DNA from: Paludibacteraceae bacterium
Lineage (GTDB): Bacteria; Bacteroidota; Bacteroidia; Bacteroidales; Paludibacteraceae
Length of the DNA: 33,294 nt
Direction of reading: 5' to 3'
NCBI GenBank assembly: GCA_016302585.1
Contig: JAEDNI010000019.1
Span: 1 to 33,294, forward strand
Translations under genes and position numbers: made by a program
The notes under the pieces: generated by a model
Seen by the model: only the letters and a program-made list of their open reading frames with translations
Database searches by the model: none
What the model was told of the DNA's origin: nothing
In this document: positions 14,914 through 23,074 of the stretch, one piece after another
How positions within the stretch are numbered: the stretch's first letter is position 1
Layout: each line of letters starts with the position of its first letter

Positions 14914-14944
14914 TTGCGTATGTCGCAAAAAAGCAGTAATTTTG
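14914..14944 (+). promoter_or_regulatory. Promoter for malQ
   Basis: TTG (14914-14916) and TAATTTTG (14937-14944) with 20 bp between, in the extended form TTGCGTATG...GCAGTAATTTTG. Confidence 0.78.
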
Positions 14945-14981
14945 TAGCCGAAAGTGAAACATAAAAAAACACCATTATACC

Positions 14982-17600
14982 ATGAACATTAATTTTCAGA
15001 TTCATTATCGTGCCGAGTATGGGCAGAGTCTTTGCGTTATCGAGATTCAAGAGTCGATTTTGGGTTGGACCGAGAAATCGCCATTGGTGCTGAATTGCCA
15101 AGGAACCGATTTCTGGCAGGTCAATGTGCCTATCAGTGATTTTGCCGGCAGTATCCGGTACAAATATGCGATTCGTGTAGGCGAAGGTCAGTATATCTAC
15201 GAGGCCGGCGAGCCGAGGATACTTAATTTAGTAGAAAGTCAAAAGTCGAAAGTCGAAAGACAGATTGTGGTTCGCGATGCATGGCAGGCCAGTACGTATG
15301 AGGACAGTTTCTATACCACAGCTTTCGTTAAGGCGCTTTTCCATCGTCTGAATCCCGCTAAGCCCAAGGCAGCGAAGGGCAATATCCGTTTCTCAATTGA
15401 CTTGCCGCAGATTAAACCGACGCAGGGCGTAGCTATCATCGGTAACTGCGCTGAGTTGGGTAACTGGGATCCGGATAACAAGCTCGTGATGAACGATGCG
15501 GAGTTCCCGCTTTGGCGCGCAGATATCATGGTAAAGGGGCAGGATATTGTAGAATACAAATACGTGATCTACGACCTGAAGACCGGAGCTGTGGTGGACC
15601 TCGAATGGGGCGAGAACCGTCAGATATGGGGTGTAGAGAAAGGTAGCGTAATCTATGAGAACGACCGTGCTTTCCGTCGTACGCAACCGCGTTGGAAAGG
15701 TGCCGGTGTAGCAGTTCCGGTATTCTCGCTGCGTAGCGAAGAAGGATTCGGTATCGGAGAGTTCCAGGACCTGAAGAAAATGGCAGACTGGGCTGCGGCT
15801 ACGGGGCAACAGATGATCCAGACCTTGCCGATCAACGATACGACGCTGCGTCATAATAACCTCGACAGCTATCCGTATAATGCGGTGAGCGTGTTTGCAT
15901 TGCACCCGATATACATCAATATCGAAAAGATGGGTCGTCTGAATCCGGCACAGAAGAAGAAATACGACGCGCAGAAGGCGGCTTTCAACGCCCTGAATTT
16001 TGCGGACTACCAGAATGTCTATGACGCGAAGATGGTGTTCTTCAAGGCGTTGTATAAGCAAGACAAGGATGCGCTGTTTAGCAGCGAGGAATATAAGGCT
16101 TTTATTGCGAAGAACAGCGAATGGATCGAGCCCTATGCGGAGTTCCTGCACAAACGCGACAAACAGCCGAAGGACTTCTATAAATTCCTGCAGTTCCATG
16201 CCGATAAGCAGTTGGCAGACGCAGTGGCTTATGCCCACTCAATTGGCGTAGCGATGAAGGGCGACATACCTATTGGTATCAGTCCGGACAGCGTGGATGC
16301 AGCGGTTTATCCGGAGTTGTTTAATCTGGACGCCAGTGCCGGTGCTCCGCCCGATGACTTCTCGATCAGTGGTCAGAACTGGGGCTTCCCGACATATAAC
16401 TGGGATAAGATGGCGGAGGATAACTTCGGCTGGTGGCAGAAGCGTTTCCGCAAGATGCAGGATTATTTCGATGCCTACCGCGTAGATCATATCTTGGGTT
16501 TCTTCCGTATCTGGCAAATGCGCAAGACGGATGTATGGGGGCTCTGCGGACATTTCGTTCCGGCACTGCCGTACAGCTACGATGACTTGTGTGCACAGGG
16601 CGTATGCCTCGATTGGGATCGTATGACGAAGCCGTATATCCGTTCGAATTTCTTGGGTGACGTGTTGGGTTATGATACCGAGTGGGCTAAAGCGAACGCA
16701 CTGAATACGCGCGACGGTTATATCTACTGGTTCAAACCGGAGTTTGATACGCAGGTGAAAGTGCAGGAGTGGGCAGATCGTCTCTTGGGCGATGAGAAAC
16801 AGCTGAAAGCCAGCGGCCTGAGTGAGGCGGCAGTAAAGAATATCTGCAATGGCTTGATCTATCTGCATTGCGAGGTACTGATGGTAGAGGACCAGCGCCG
16901 TCCGGGATGGTTGCATCCGCGTATCTCGATTTATCAGAGCCACTCGTTCAACGAACTCTATAGCGATCAGAAAGAGGTACTGATGCGCATCTATAACGAT
17001 TATTTCTTCCGTCGTCATACGCAGTTCTGGCGCGACTCGGCGATGCGTAAGTTACCGACGCTCATCGGCGCAACGCATATGTTATGCTGCGGCGAGGATT
17101 TAGGTATGGTGCCGGCTTGTGTACCGGATGTAATGCATGAGTTGCAGATTCTGAGTCTGGAGATCCAACGTATGCCGAAAGACCCGACGGTTAAGTTCGC
17201 TCATCCGGCTGATGCTCCCTATCAGAGTGTCTGTACGACCGGAACGCACGATATGAACCCGTTACGCGCATGGTGGGAAGAGGATCGCGCTGTCACCCAA
17301 CGCTTCTACAACGAGCAGATGGGTTGGTGGGGCGATGCTCCGAAGGAGATGACTCCGGAAATAGCTGAGTTTATCATCAATCAACATATGTACAGTCCGG
17401 CGATGTGGACGATTCTGCCGCTGCAAGACTGGTTAGCTATTGATGGCGACGTTCGGCTGAAAGATCAGTTTGCCGATCGTATTAACGTGCCGGCTAACCC
17501 GCGTCATTTCTGGAACTATCGTATGCACTTGGGCTTGGAAGATTTGATGAAATGCGATAAACTGAACGCGAAGATCAAGCAGTTGACGAGCGTCCGATAA
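14982..17600 (+). CDS. malQ: 4-alpha-glucanotransferase (amylomaltase) with two starch-binding domains
   Basis: 872 aa. It transfers alpha-1,4-glucan segments between maltodextrins in the cytoplasm, as part of glycogen/maltose use. Two CBM20-type starch-binding domains come first (about residues 2-82 and 133-222, the second with GNCAELGNWDPDN and YKYVI). A GH77 catalytic domain follows from about 240: LPINDTTLRHNNLDSYPYNA, then the nucleophile region YRVDHILGFFRIW (D502), the acid/base region GEDLGMVPACVPDVM (E705) and GTHDMNPLRAWW (D757). All three catalytic carboxylates are present. Two CBM20 domains before GH77 is the known long MalQ form of Bacteroidota and plant DPE2. A short-repeat insert (VESQKSKVERQ, about residues 84-94) lies in the linker between the CBMs. 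It is the first gene of a probable operon with the two genes that follow. Confidence 0.96.
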   Translation: MNINFQIHYRAEYGQSLCVIEIQESILGWTEKSPLVLNCQGTDFWQVNVPISDFAGSIRYKYAIRVGEGQYIYEAGEPRILNLVESQKSKVERQIVVRDAWQASTYEDSFYTTAFVKALFHRLNPAKPKAAKGNIRFSIDLPQIKPTQGVAIIGNCAELGNWDPDNKLVMNDAEFPLWRADIMVKGQDIVEYKYVIYDLKTGAVVDLEWGENRQIWGVEKGSVIYENDRAFRRTQPRWKGAGVAVPVFSLRSEEGFGIGEFQDLKKMADWAAATGQQMIQTLPINDTTLRHNNLDSYPYNAVSVFALHPIYINIEKMGRLNPAQKKKYDAQKAAFNALNFADYQNVYDAKMVFFKALYKQDKDALFSSEEYKAFIAKNSEWIEPYAEFLHKRDKQPKDFYKFLQFHADKQLADAVAYAHSIGVAMKGDIPIGISPDSVDAAVYPELFNLDASAGAPPDDFSISGQNWGFPTYNWDKMAEDNFGWWQKRFRKMQDYFDAYRVDHILGFFRIWQMRKTDVWGLCGHFVPALPYSYDDLCAQGVCLDWDRMTKPYIRSNFLGDVLGYDTEWAKANALNTRDGYIYWFKPEFDTQVKVQEWADRLLGDEKQLKASGLSEAAVKNICNGLIYLHCEVLMVEDQRRPGWLHPRISIYQSHSFNELYSDQKEVLMRIYNDYFFRRHTQFWRDSAMRKLPTLIGATHMLCCGEDLGMVPACVPDVMHELQILSLEIQRMPKDPTVKFAHPADAPYQSVCTTGTHDMNPLRAWWEEDRAVTQRFYNEQMGWWGDAPKEMTPEIAEFIINQHMYSPAMWTILPLQDWLAIDGDVRLKDQFADRINVPANPRHFWNYRMHLGLEDLMKCDKLNAKIKQLTSVR
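15232..15262. repeat. In-frame short repeat (AAAGTCG type) in malQ
   Basis: GAAAGTCAAAAGTCGAAAGT then CGAAAGACAG encodes SQKSKVERQ in the linker between the two CBM20 domains. Confidence 0.7.
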
Positions 17601-17608
17601 TATGCTAT

Positions 17609-18505
17609 ATGCGCAAGAATGTAGTCATCATCGGATTAGGCAAGATAGCCCGTTATCATATTGCGGCGTTGGGAGCAACGCCGCAATATGTTGTTTGCGG
17701 CGTATGTGATATCGACCCGCATGCCGTTGCGCGTGCCGAATGTCCGGATGTACCGTTCTATACGAATTACGAGCAACTTCTGGATACGCTTCATCCGGAA
17801 ATCGCGGTGATAGCTACTCCTCCTGCGATACATTATGCGATTGCCTTGGCTTGCGTGGAACGCGGTGTGCACCCGTTTGTGGAGAAGCCGCTTGCGACCA
17901 CCTGTGAGGAGGTGCAGCGTTTCTTTGATGCGCCGCTTAGAGGGCATTATACGCCGATGTATCATACGATTTATGGCGAGGATTTGATTTGGTTAGAGTC
18001 ACATTGTCCGCTTGGAAGAATAGATAAGGTGCGCATGGAGTTATCGGACCCGTATGCCGATGCGTCGGGTAGGATAGACGCGGCGTATATCGGATTAGGC
18101 GGCTGTTGGCTGGACAGTGCACCGAATGCGCTGGCGCCGTTGCTTCGTTTACTTCCGGAATATAGTCTGACTGAGATCGCGGTGAGTCATTGGCGCGACC
18201 CGCAAAGCGGCCAGCCCTATGCCAGTTTGTTGAGCGGAAGGGCAGGTAAGACGGAAGTGGAAATCGAAGTGAGATGGGACAAGGGCATGAACCGCAAGGT
18301 GACTTTTCTTGAGTCGGACGGGCATCACTATGTATTAGATCACTCGGGTCAAGCGGTTTGGCGAGACGGCGAAGAGTTGTTCGCTTATAAGGAAGAGAAC
18401 CGGCTGACGAGACAATACTCCAATTTATACCGATTGTACCCCGAGCGTGTTCCGACCGAGGCGATGGAAAAACAGATGAACGACATAATCTATAAATATA
18501 TTTAA
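17609..18505 (+). CDS. Gfo/Idh/MocA-family oxidoreductase
   Basis: 298 aa. The N-terminal Rossmann fold has VVIIGLGKIARYH (glycines 9 and 11) for NAD(P) and the family motif VEKPLA (E92-K93-P94). The second half should be the alpha/beta substrate domain, with GGCWLDSAPNAL in the region that carries the usual catalytic motif, though the classical His pair is not obvious. Members act on sugars, inositols or similar alcohols; the substrate here is unknown. It starts 8 bp after malQ and the next gene starts 2 bp after its stop, indicating an operon. Codons 17-28 contain a perfect 14-bp inverted repeat (17657-17690). Confidence 0.88.
   Translation: MRKNVVIIGLGKIARYHIAALGATPQYVVCGVCDIDPHAVARAECPDVPFYTNYEQLLDTLHPEIAVIATPPAIHYAIALACVERGVHPFVEKPLATTCEEVQRFFDAPLRGHYTPMYHTIYGEDLIWLESHCPLGRIDKVRMELSDPYADASGRIDAAYIGLGGCWLDSAPNALAPLLRLLPEYSLTEIAVSHWRDPQSGQPYASLLSGRAGKTEVEIEVRWDKGMNRKVTFLESDGHHYVLDHSGQAVWRDGEELFAYKEENRLTRQYSNLYRLYPERVPTEAMEKQMNDIIYKYI
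17657..17690 (+). repeat. Perfect 14-bp inverted repeat inside the oxidoreductase gene
   Basis: CATATTGCGGCGTT (17657-17670) and AACGCCGCAATATG (17677-17690) are exact reverse complements with a 6-nt loop. It lies about 50 nt after the start codon in a highly conserved coding region. Confidence 0.85.
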
Positions 18506-18507
18506 CT

Positions 18508-19932
18508 ATGGAAGAGACCATTCTTCGATTTCGATATAACATCTATCGTGAGAGCAAGTTGAAAGCGCGGTTGTGCCAGATAGGCATATGTATCGGTGTG
18601 ATCGCAGTGATTTTCGCGACGGCTTGGTGGATCATTAAAACCGATGGCGTAGACGTGATTAATAATGTCATCGCTTCTTTCGTCGGCGTAGCTGCATTGT
18701 TTGTTGTGGCGCAGTTGGTGGTTTGGATCCTTCATCATAATGAGGACAAGAACAAAGTGAGTTATCGCAATCAGGATATGTGGGCTCAGTACGGCAAGCG
18801 GTATCGTGAGATTTTTGCGATGAACAACTCCCAATTTGTTGTTTACTGCGAGCCGTTGTTCTATGCGAAAGATGCGCAGAAGATCGTGGTGAAGGACGAC
18901 CCGAAGAACTTTTTCCAGTTGGATCCGTATATCAAGATGCATTGCACCACGTTGTTAGAGGCGCATGCCATGAGTAACAAGTTGGACAGTGTGACGGTAC
19001 GACTGACGGATTTCGAGGCGCCTACGGAGGCGAATGGGCAAGTAGCGACGATCTATTCAGGACGCAGTTCCTATTTGGCACATTTGTTAACCAACCGCGC
19101 TTTGGACTATTTCATCGAAGGCGATCTATCCGTGCGCAAGCTCTACGAGAACGACAAGACGCTCCGTCCCTTGCACCGCGCGATGCTCTCCAACCACTTC
19201 GGCGTCAATGCGTTGGTTTTTCTCAAGAAAGGAGAAGATAAAGACGGTTATCTCCTATTACCGCACCGGAAAGACAATGCGACGGTCGCGAAGAACAGCC
19301 TAACGGCGAGTATCGCCACGCGTCTGGAGATGCCAGGAGACACGTTCCCGAAAGAATATGAGGATCATATGACACGTGCATATATCGAAGAAGGGTGTAT
19401 TCGGGATAATATCGCCAAGTCCATTTGGGTGAGTCAAGCATGGCTGGATAAGAAAGAGAAAGAATATGCCGCGAAGAACGAGCGGTTCATGGATATCCAT
19501 TTTCTTGGCCTGAGCCGTGACATCTACGAAGGCGGCAAGCCGACTTTGTTCTACGTAGTGTATCTGGATGCGACTCATAAAGAGTATGAAACGGAAAGAG
19601 CGGAGTTTATTCGGACAAAAAAGGAGAAGAATCAGAAGAAACGCAAGGAAGTTTCGTACTATCGGCTGTTGGAGCCTACCCACTCGATAGACGAGGTGGA
19701 GAAAGTACATATTGCAGAATGGTCGTCCGTGAACATGCAGGCGATAAAAGACTGCAAGACGGGTATGCCGATTGAACCGGAGAAGACGATTCATGACATC
19801 CGTTTGGATAAGGCGTTACTGACCTTTACGGATGAGCAGGAAAAGTGCTATAAGGCTCCTTTTGAGCAGAATCTGATTAGCAACTTCTTGTTTTATAGGA
19901 ATAGCAGGTTAGAGGAGAAAGGTGAAAAATGA
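18508..19932 (+). CDS. Unknown protein with two N-terminal membrane helices
   Basis: 474 aa. Two hydrophobic segments lie near the N-terminus (QIGICIGVIAVIFATAWWII, about 24-43, and FVGVAALFVVAQLVVWIL, about 58-75). A large soluble domain follows, probably cytoplasmic. I do not recognise the family. Residues about 229-265 (VNALVFLKKGEDKDGYLLLP, then SLTASIATRLE) recall the opening strands of Nudix-like domains, but no Nudix box is visible. A charged, lysine-rich stretch (RTKKEKNQKKRKE) lies near residue 375. The gene begins 2 bp after the oxidoreductase stop, so it is probably the third gene of the malQ operon. Confidence 0.8.
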   Translation: MEETILRFRYNIYRESKLKARLCQIGICIGVIAVIFATAWWIIKTDGVDVINNVIASFVGVAALFVVAQLVVWILHHNEDKNKVSYRNQDMWAQYGKRYREIFAMNNSQFVVYCEPLFYAKDAQKIVVKDDPKNFFQLDPYIKMHCTTLLEAHAMSNKLDSVTVRLTDFEAPTEANGQVATIYSGRSSYLAHLLTNRALDYFIEGDLSVRKLYENDKTLRPLHRAMLSNHFGVNALVFLKKGEDKDGYLLLPHRKDNATVAKNSLTASIATRLEMPGDTFPKEYEDHMTRAYIEEGCIRDNIAKSIWVSQAWLDKKEKEYAAKNERFMDIHFLGLSRDIYEGGKPTLFYVVYLDATHKEYETERAEFIRTKKEKNQKKRKEVSYYRLLEPTHSIDEVEKVHIAEWSSVNMQAIKDCKTGMPIEPEKTIHDIRLDKALLTFTDEQEKCYKAPFEQNLISNFLFYRNSRLEEKGEK

Positions 19933-19972
19933 TTAATTATTGTTTAATAACGAGATAGAAAGGAAAGACAAA

Positions 19973-20164
19973 ATGGAAGGGAAAGTATTAAAAAAAAGTA
20001 AGAACAAGATCTTCTGTGGCGTTTGCGGCGGTTTGGCTGAGTATCTGGGAGTGGATTACACCATCATGCGCCTGATTTATGCAGTGCTTTCCATATGCAG
20101 TGCTGCGTTCCCGGGCTTGCTGATTTATCTTATTCTGGCATTGCTGATGCCTGAAGATCAATAA
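19973..20164 (+). CDS. PspC-domain membrane protein
   Basis: 63 aa from MEGKVLKKSKNKIFCGVCGG. This is the PspC pattern: a GVCGGLAEYLGVDYTIMRL amphipathic start, then a hydrophobic helix (LIYAVLSICSAAFPGLLIYL) and the closing LMPEDQ. Proteins of this family sit in the inner membrane and are linked to envelope stress responses. The upstream in-frame TTG at 19940 lacks family residues and is not chosen. The gene lies 40 bp after the 474-aa gene and its 3' end overlaps the 3' end of ispH (opposite strand) by 35 bp, so the two transcripts converge. Confidence 0.9.
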   Translation: MEGKVLKKSKNKIFCGVCGGLAEYLGVDYTIMRLIYAVLSICSAAFPGLLIYLILALLMPEDQ

Positions 20165-21050
20165 GACGGTCTCGGCATTGCTCCATGAGCCACAGCGGTG
20201 TGCTGGTGGCACCGCAAATCCCGATCTTCAGGTCGGGATTTGTTGATATATGATTTATGATTTTTGATTCGTGATTTGTGATTTCGTCGGGAGAGGAAAT
20301 GAAGATTGTGTTGGGGTTGACCTCAACACAATTTTTGTATAACACGCGGGCGTTAGACGACTTGATGCCACCGACAAAGAAGACGATGTCGTTTGCGCGA
20401 GCGAAGTCCTGAAGCTGCGCTACGCGGTTGGCAACATTACGGCATATCGTATCATGCGCTTCCAGCGCAATTTGAGATTTGTGATTTATGATTTGAGATG
20501 AAATCGCTTCTACCAGCGCTTTAAATCCCTCTACGCTCTTTGTTGTTTGCGAGAAAAGGTAAATAGGACGGGAGAAGTCGAGACGATCCAGTTGATCGAC
20601 GGACTCGATGACGATGGCGGTGTTGTTGGTCTGTCCCTGCAGGCCGATGACTTCTGCATGTCCGGGTTTGCCATAGATGACAATCTGCGGCGGAAGGGCT
20701 TCGTCTGTGCGATGAAGTTCATAGCACGCGCGAATACGTTCCTGCAGTTTGCGTACGACCGGGCAGGTAGCATCAATGATCTCTATGCCTCTGCGCTCCG
20801 CGATCCAATAGGTAGAAGGCGGTTCCCCATGAGCGCGAAGGAGAACACGGGAGTGAGAAGGAAGGGTACGCAGGTCGTCGTTATCGATCGTCTGAAGACC
20901 TAATTTTTCCAACCGCGCCACTTCTTGTCCGTTATGGACGATATCACCCAAACAATAGAGCGAACCTTTGCTGAGTTCGCTTTCTGCTGTTGTAATGGCG
21001 CGTGTGACGCCGAAACAGAAGCCGCTGTTTATGTCAATATCAATTGACAT
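20130..21050 (-). CDS. ispH: 4-hydroxy-3-methylbut-2-enyl diphosphate reductase
   Basis: 306 aa. Last step of the MEP isoprenoid pathway, giving IPP and DMAPP. The three cluster cysteines are present: C12 (SGFCFGV), C96 (DATCPVV) and C203 (DTICRN). So are H39 (DIVHNG), H131/E133 (GKPGHAEVIG), the T169/T170 pair (SQTTKS) and the SSN motif at 231-233. GATSTPLWLMEQ closes the enzyme. Two short-repeat insertions, SQIINHKSQI (about 185-194) and EITNHESKIINHIS (about 256-269), sit in frame in a conserved essential enzyme, probably in surface loops. It is the last gene of a porQ-cmk-ispH run; the gap to cmk consists only of short repeats. Confidence 0.96.
   Translation of the reverse strand: MSIDIDINSGFCFGVTRAITTAESELSKGSLYCLGDIVHNGQEVARLEKLGLQTIDNDDLRTLPSHSRVLLRAHGEPPSTYWIAERRGIEIIDATCPVVRKLQERIRACYELHRTDEALPPQIVIYGKPGHAEVIGLQGQTNNTAIVIESVDQLDRLDFSRPIYLFSQTTKSVEGFKALVEAISSQIINHKSQIALEAHDTICRNVANRVAQLQDFARANDIVFFVGGIKSSNARVLYKNCVEVNPNTIFISSPDEITNHESKIINHISTNPDLKIGICGATSTPLWLMEQCRDRLIDLQASAMPE
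20243..20286. repeat. In-frame short repeat (GATTTATGATTT type) in ispH, C-terminal
   Basis: TGATATATGATTTATGATTT followed by TTGATTCGTGATTTGTGATT, encoding NHESKIINHIS on the minus strand. Confidence 0.85.
20468..20503. repeat. In-frame short repeat (GATTTATGATTT type) in ispH, central
   Basis: TTTGAGATTTGTGATTTATG then ATTTGAGATG, encoding SSQIINHKSQI on the minus strand. Confidence 0.85.
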
Positions 21051-21051
21051 G

Positions 21052-21124
21052 GTTTAGAGTTTAGAGTTTAGTGTTTAGTGTTTAGAGTTTAGAGTTTAGA
21101 GTTTAGAGTTTAGAGTTTAGAGTT
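21052..21124. repeat. Tandem short repeats (GTTTAGA) filling the cmk-ispH gap
   Basis: About ten units of GTTTAGA or GTTTAGT occupy the whole gap and extend into the cmk 3' end, where they supply the last codons (FNSKL) and the stop. Confidence 0.92.
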
Positions 21125-21775
21125 GAAGAGGCCGTAGATGACTTCCATCTGTTCGTCGGGGGTGAGGTTGGAGTTATCCACCACAATGGCATCTTCGGCT
21201 TGGCGGAGCGGAGACTCCGCACGATGGGTATCGCGGTAATCGCGATCGTTGACATCAGCCAGCACTTCATCGAAGTTCGGTTTCTCACCTTTGTTTACGA
21301 GTTCGTCAAAGCGACGCTGTGCGCGCACTTCGGGAGAAGCAGTAAGGAAGAGTTTGAGTTCCGCTTTCGGGAAGACAACTGTACCGATATCTCGTCCATC
21401 CATGACGATACCTTTGGCGATGCCCATGGCTTGCTGCTGCGCTACAAGGAAGGCACGCACTTCTTTGATTTGCGAGATCCGGCTGGCGCAGTTACCCACT
21501 TCGAGCGTACGGATGAAGGCTTCCACATCTTCTCCGTTGAGCGTGACATGTTGCGCGCCATCTACGAGAATGAATCCGACCTGAATATGCGGCAGAGCGG
21601 CAATTATATCCGCTTCGTTGGTGAGGCCTTGACGCAAGGTATATAAACCTATTGCGCGATACATAGCGCCCGTATCGACATAGGTATAGCCGGCATATTT
21701 AGCAAGAGCTTTGGCGATGGTGGATTTACCACAAGAGGAATAGCCATCGATGGCGACAATAATCTTATTTACCAT
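21110..21775 (-). CDS. cmk: Cytidylate kinase
   Basis: 221 aa from MVNKIIVAIDGYSS; an ATG at 21790 adds five residues (MVNDK) but both starts lie in a short-repeat array, so the choice is uncertain. It phosphorylates CMP/dCMP with ATP. The Walker A is GYSSCGKST, followed by YVDTGAMYRA for nucleotide binding; VMDGRDIGTVVFP is the family signature, and the lid region has RRFDEL and RDYRDTHRAESPL. The last residues FNSKL and the stop come from the adjoining repeat. It lies between porQ and ispH on the same strand and is probably cotranscribed with both. Confidence 0.96.
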   Translation of the reverse strand: MVNKIIVAIDGYSSCGKSTIAKALAKYAGYTYVDTGAMYRAIGLYTLRQGLTNEADIIAALPHIQVGFILVDGAQHVTLNGEDVEAFIRTLEVGNCASRISQIKEVRAFLVAQQQAMGIAKGIVMDGRDIGTVVFPKAELKLFLTASPEVRAQRRFDELVNKGEKPNFDEVLADVNDRDYRDTHRAESPLRQAEDAIVVDNSNLTPDEQMEVIYGLFNSKL

Positions 21776-21800
21776 TTTATCATTTACCATTTTGTCATTT
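21766..21800. repeat. Short tandem repeats (CATTTACCATTTT) around the cmk start
   Basis: ATTTACCATTTTATCATTTA then CCATTTTGTCATTTG spans the porQ-cmk gap and includes both candidate cmk start codons. Confidence 0.85.
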
Positions 21801-21820
21801 GCTTCTTATCTAACGAACGA

Positions 21821-22924
21821 TTACTTAAGTAGCGAGTTGATATCCAGGGTAAGTCCTACTTGGTATGAGAAATTGGATTTGGTAAGTTGGCTAATTGCAA
21901 ATCCTACCCGTGCTTGTTTGATCTTCACTCCTGCACCAAGAGCAAAACCGGCCAGAGACTTCTGGTCCGTGAGTTGCAGTTCAGCTCGGCGACGATGGTT
22001 GTAACTGAGAGCGATATAGAACTTCTCACTCTTGGGCACCACTTCGATAGACCATATTGTATGGCGGAAGAGCATGTCGTACCATTTCACGTCGTGGGCG
22101 ATGATATCTCCGGTGGTTGGGTTCTTATCAAGGCTGGTCCATTCGTAGTTGAGATACCAGGTCTGCATGTTATGAATCTGGAGGTGGAAACGCAGCGGAG
22201 CATGCTTGACGCGATAGGTGAGACCGAGCTGGAGATTCAGCGGAAGGATCTCGTGGTTCGAACCACCTTCTTCGGAGTAGAATCCCTTGAGTTGCCAACC
22301 TATGTTCGCGAGGACGAGACCCATCTGGAAGGTAGAGTCGCGCGTCTGGAAATGCGCGCCTACATCGGCTCCGATCGCGAAGGACGAATAGCTCTCATAG
22401 ATGGAATAGACGGGTTTGAGGGTGATGCCTATTTTCCAACACGGGTGCAGCTGACGGGCGTACATGATATCGATGAGGATATCGCGCGCGCCGAACTTAC
22501 CTCCGGTGAGGTTTCCGTTCTCGTCGGCATACTGCATACGGCCGTAATCGAGGTAATGGATACCAACCGCGAAATAGTTGGGTTTATCGGGTTCTCCTTC
22601 TCCGTCGAAGGGTTTCTCCACTTTCGAGCGGCCGAAGTTATGTCCGTAGAGTACAGAACCGAACATCGTGCCGGGTAGATAGTAGGAATAGTTGAGCTGC
22701 AGCGTCATGTGGCTATTGGCATGGAGCAGGGCAGGGTTGCACATACCCATCGAGATATCTCCGTCGCTGAGGCTGACGTTACTTCCTCCCAGCGCATTGA
22801 GGCGGGAGGAGGTAGGCAGACTCATGAAAGAGAAGACCGAACGACCTGCGTTCGATACCTGCGCGAGGGCCGGAATAGCCATCATCAGCGCACATGCTAC
22901 TATGAAAAGCGCATACTTCCGCAT
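21821..22924 (-). CDS. porQ: Type IX secretion system protein PorQ
   Basis: 367 aa from MRKYALFIVACALMMAIPA, a signal peptide cleaved near ALAQ. The body has the PorQ pattern: FSFMSLPTSSRLNALGGSNV, SDGDISMGMCNPALL, LNYSYYLPGTMFGSVLYGH, FAVGIHYLDYGRM and a C-terminal barrel strand VGLTLDINSLLK. PorQ is an outer-membrane barrel associated with the T9SS attachment complex. An in-frame codon at 22939 falls on the -7 box (22939-22946), so it cannot be the start; 22924 is used and leaves a leader of under 15 nt. Followed by cmk and ispH on the same strand. Its presence implies a T9SS elsewhere in the genome, which fits the tailed secreted proteins here. Confidence 0.88.
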   Translation of the reverse strand: MRKYALFIVACALMMAIPALAQVSNAGRSVFSFMSLPTSSRLNALGGSNVSLSDGDISMGMCNPALLHANSHMTLQLNYSYYLPGTMFGSVLYGHNFGRSKVEKPFDGEGEPDKPNYFAVGIHYLDYGRMQYADENGNLTGGKFGARDILIDIMYARQLHPCWKIGITLKPVYSIYESYSSFAIGADVGAHFQTRDSTFQMGLVLANIGWQLKGFYSEEGGSNHEILPLNLQLGLTYRVKHAPLRFHLQIHNMQTWYLNYEWTSLDKNPTTGDIIAHDVKWYDMLFRHTIWSIEVVPKSEKFYIALSYNHRRRAELQLTDQKSLAGFALGAGVKIKQARVGFAISQLTKSNFSYQVGLTLDINSLLK

Positions 22925-22938
22925 ACTATAATCGGGCA

Positions 22939-22969
22939 CAAAATTACTACAAAATTTTCAAATACGCAA
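22939..22969 (-). promoter_or_regulatory. Promoter for porQ-cmk-ispH
   Basis: On the minus strand TTG (22967-22969) and TAATTTTG (22939-22946) are 20 bp apart, within TTTGCGTAT...GTAGTAATTTTG. Confidence 0.78.
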
Positions 22970-23008
22970 ATTTAGCGTTATGATTTCGCAAAATATTTCG
23001 AGAAATAT

Positions 23009-23039
23009 TTGCGTATATGCGATTTTTGTTGTACTTTTG
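23009..23039 (+). promoter_or_regulatory. Promoter for the secreted protein-S26-PqqD operon
   Basis: TTG (23009-23011) and TACTTTTG (23032-23039), 20 bp apart, with TTTGCGTATAT at the -33 side. The TTG that could be read as a start codon is the -33 element. Confidence 0.78.
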
Positions 23040-23074
23040 CAAGGTTTTTGAAACGCGATATGGTGAAATTAGTC

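Noticed and set aside
16239..17018. Minus-strand frame of 259 codons inside malQ
   Set aside because: Antisense shadow of the conserved catalytic domain of MalQ.
21887..22678. Plus-strand frame of 263 codons inside porQ
   Set aside because: Antisense shadow; the minus strand has promoter, signal peptide and family motifs.
23009..23059. Upstream start for the secreted protein at the TTG at 23009
   Set aside because: That TTG is the -33 element of the promoter, so it is upstream of the transcript start.
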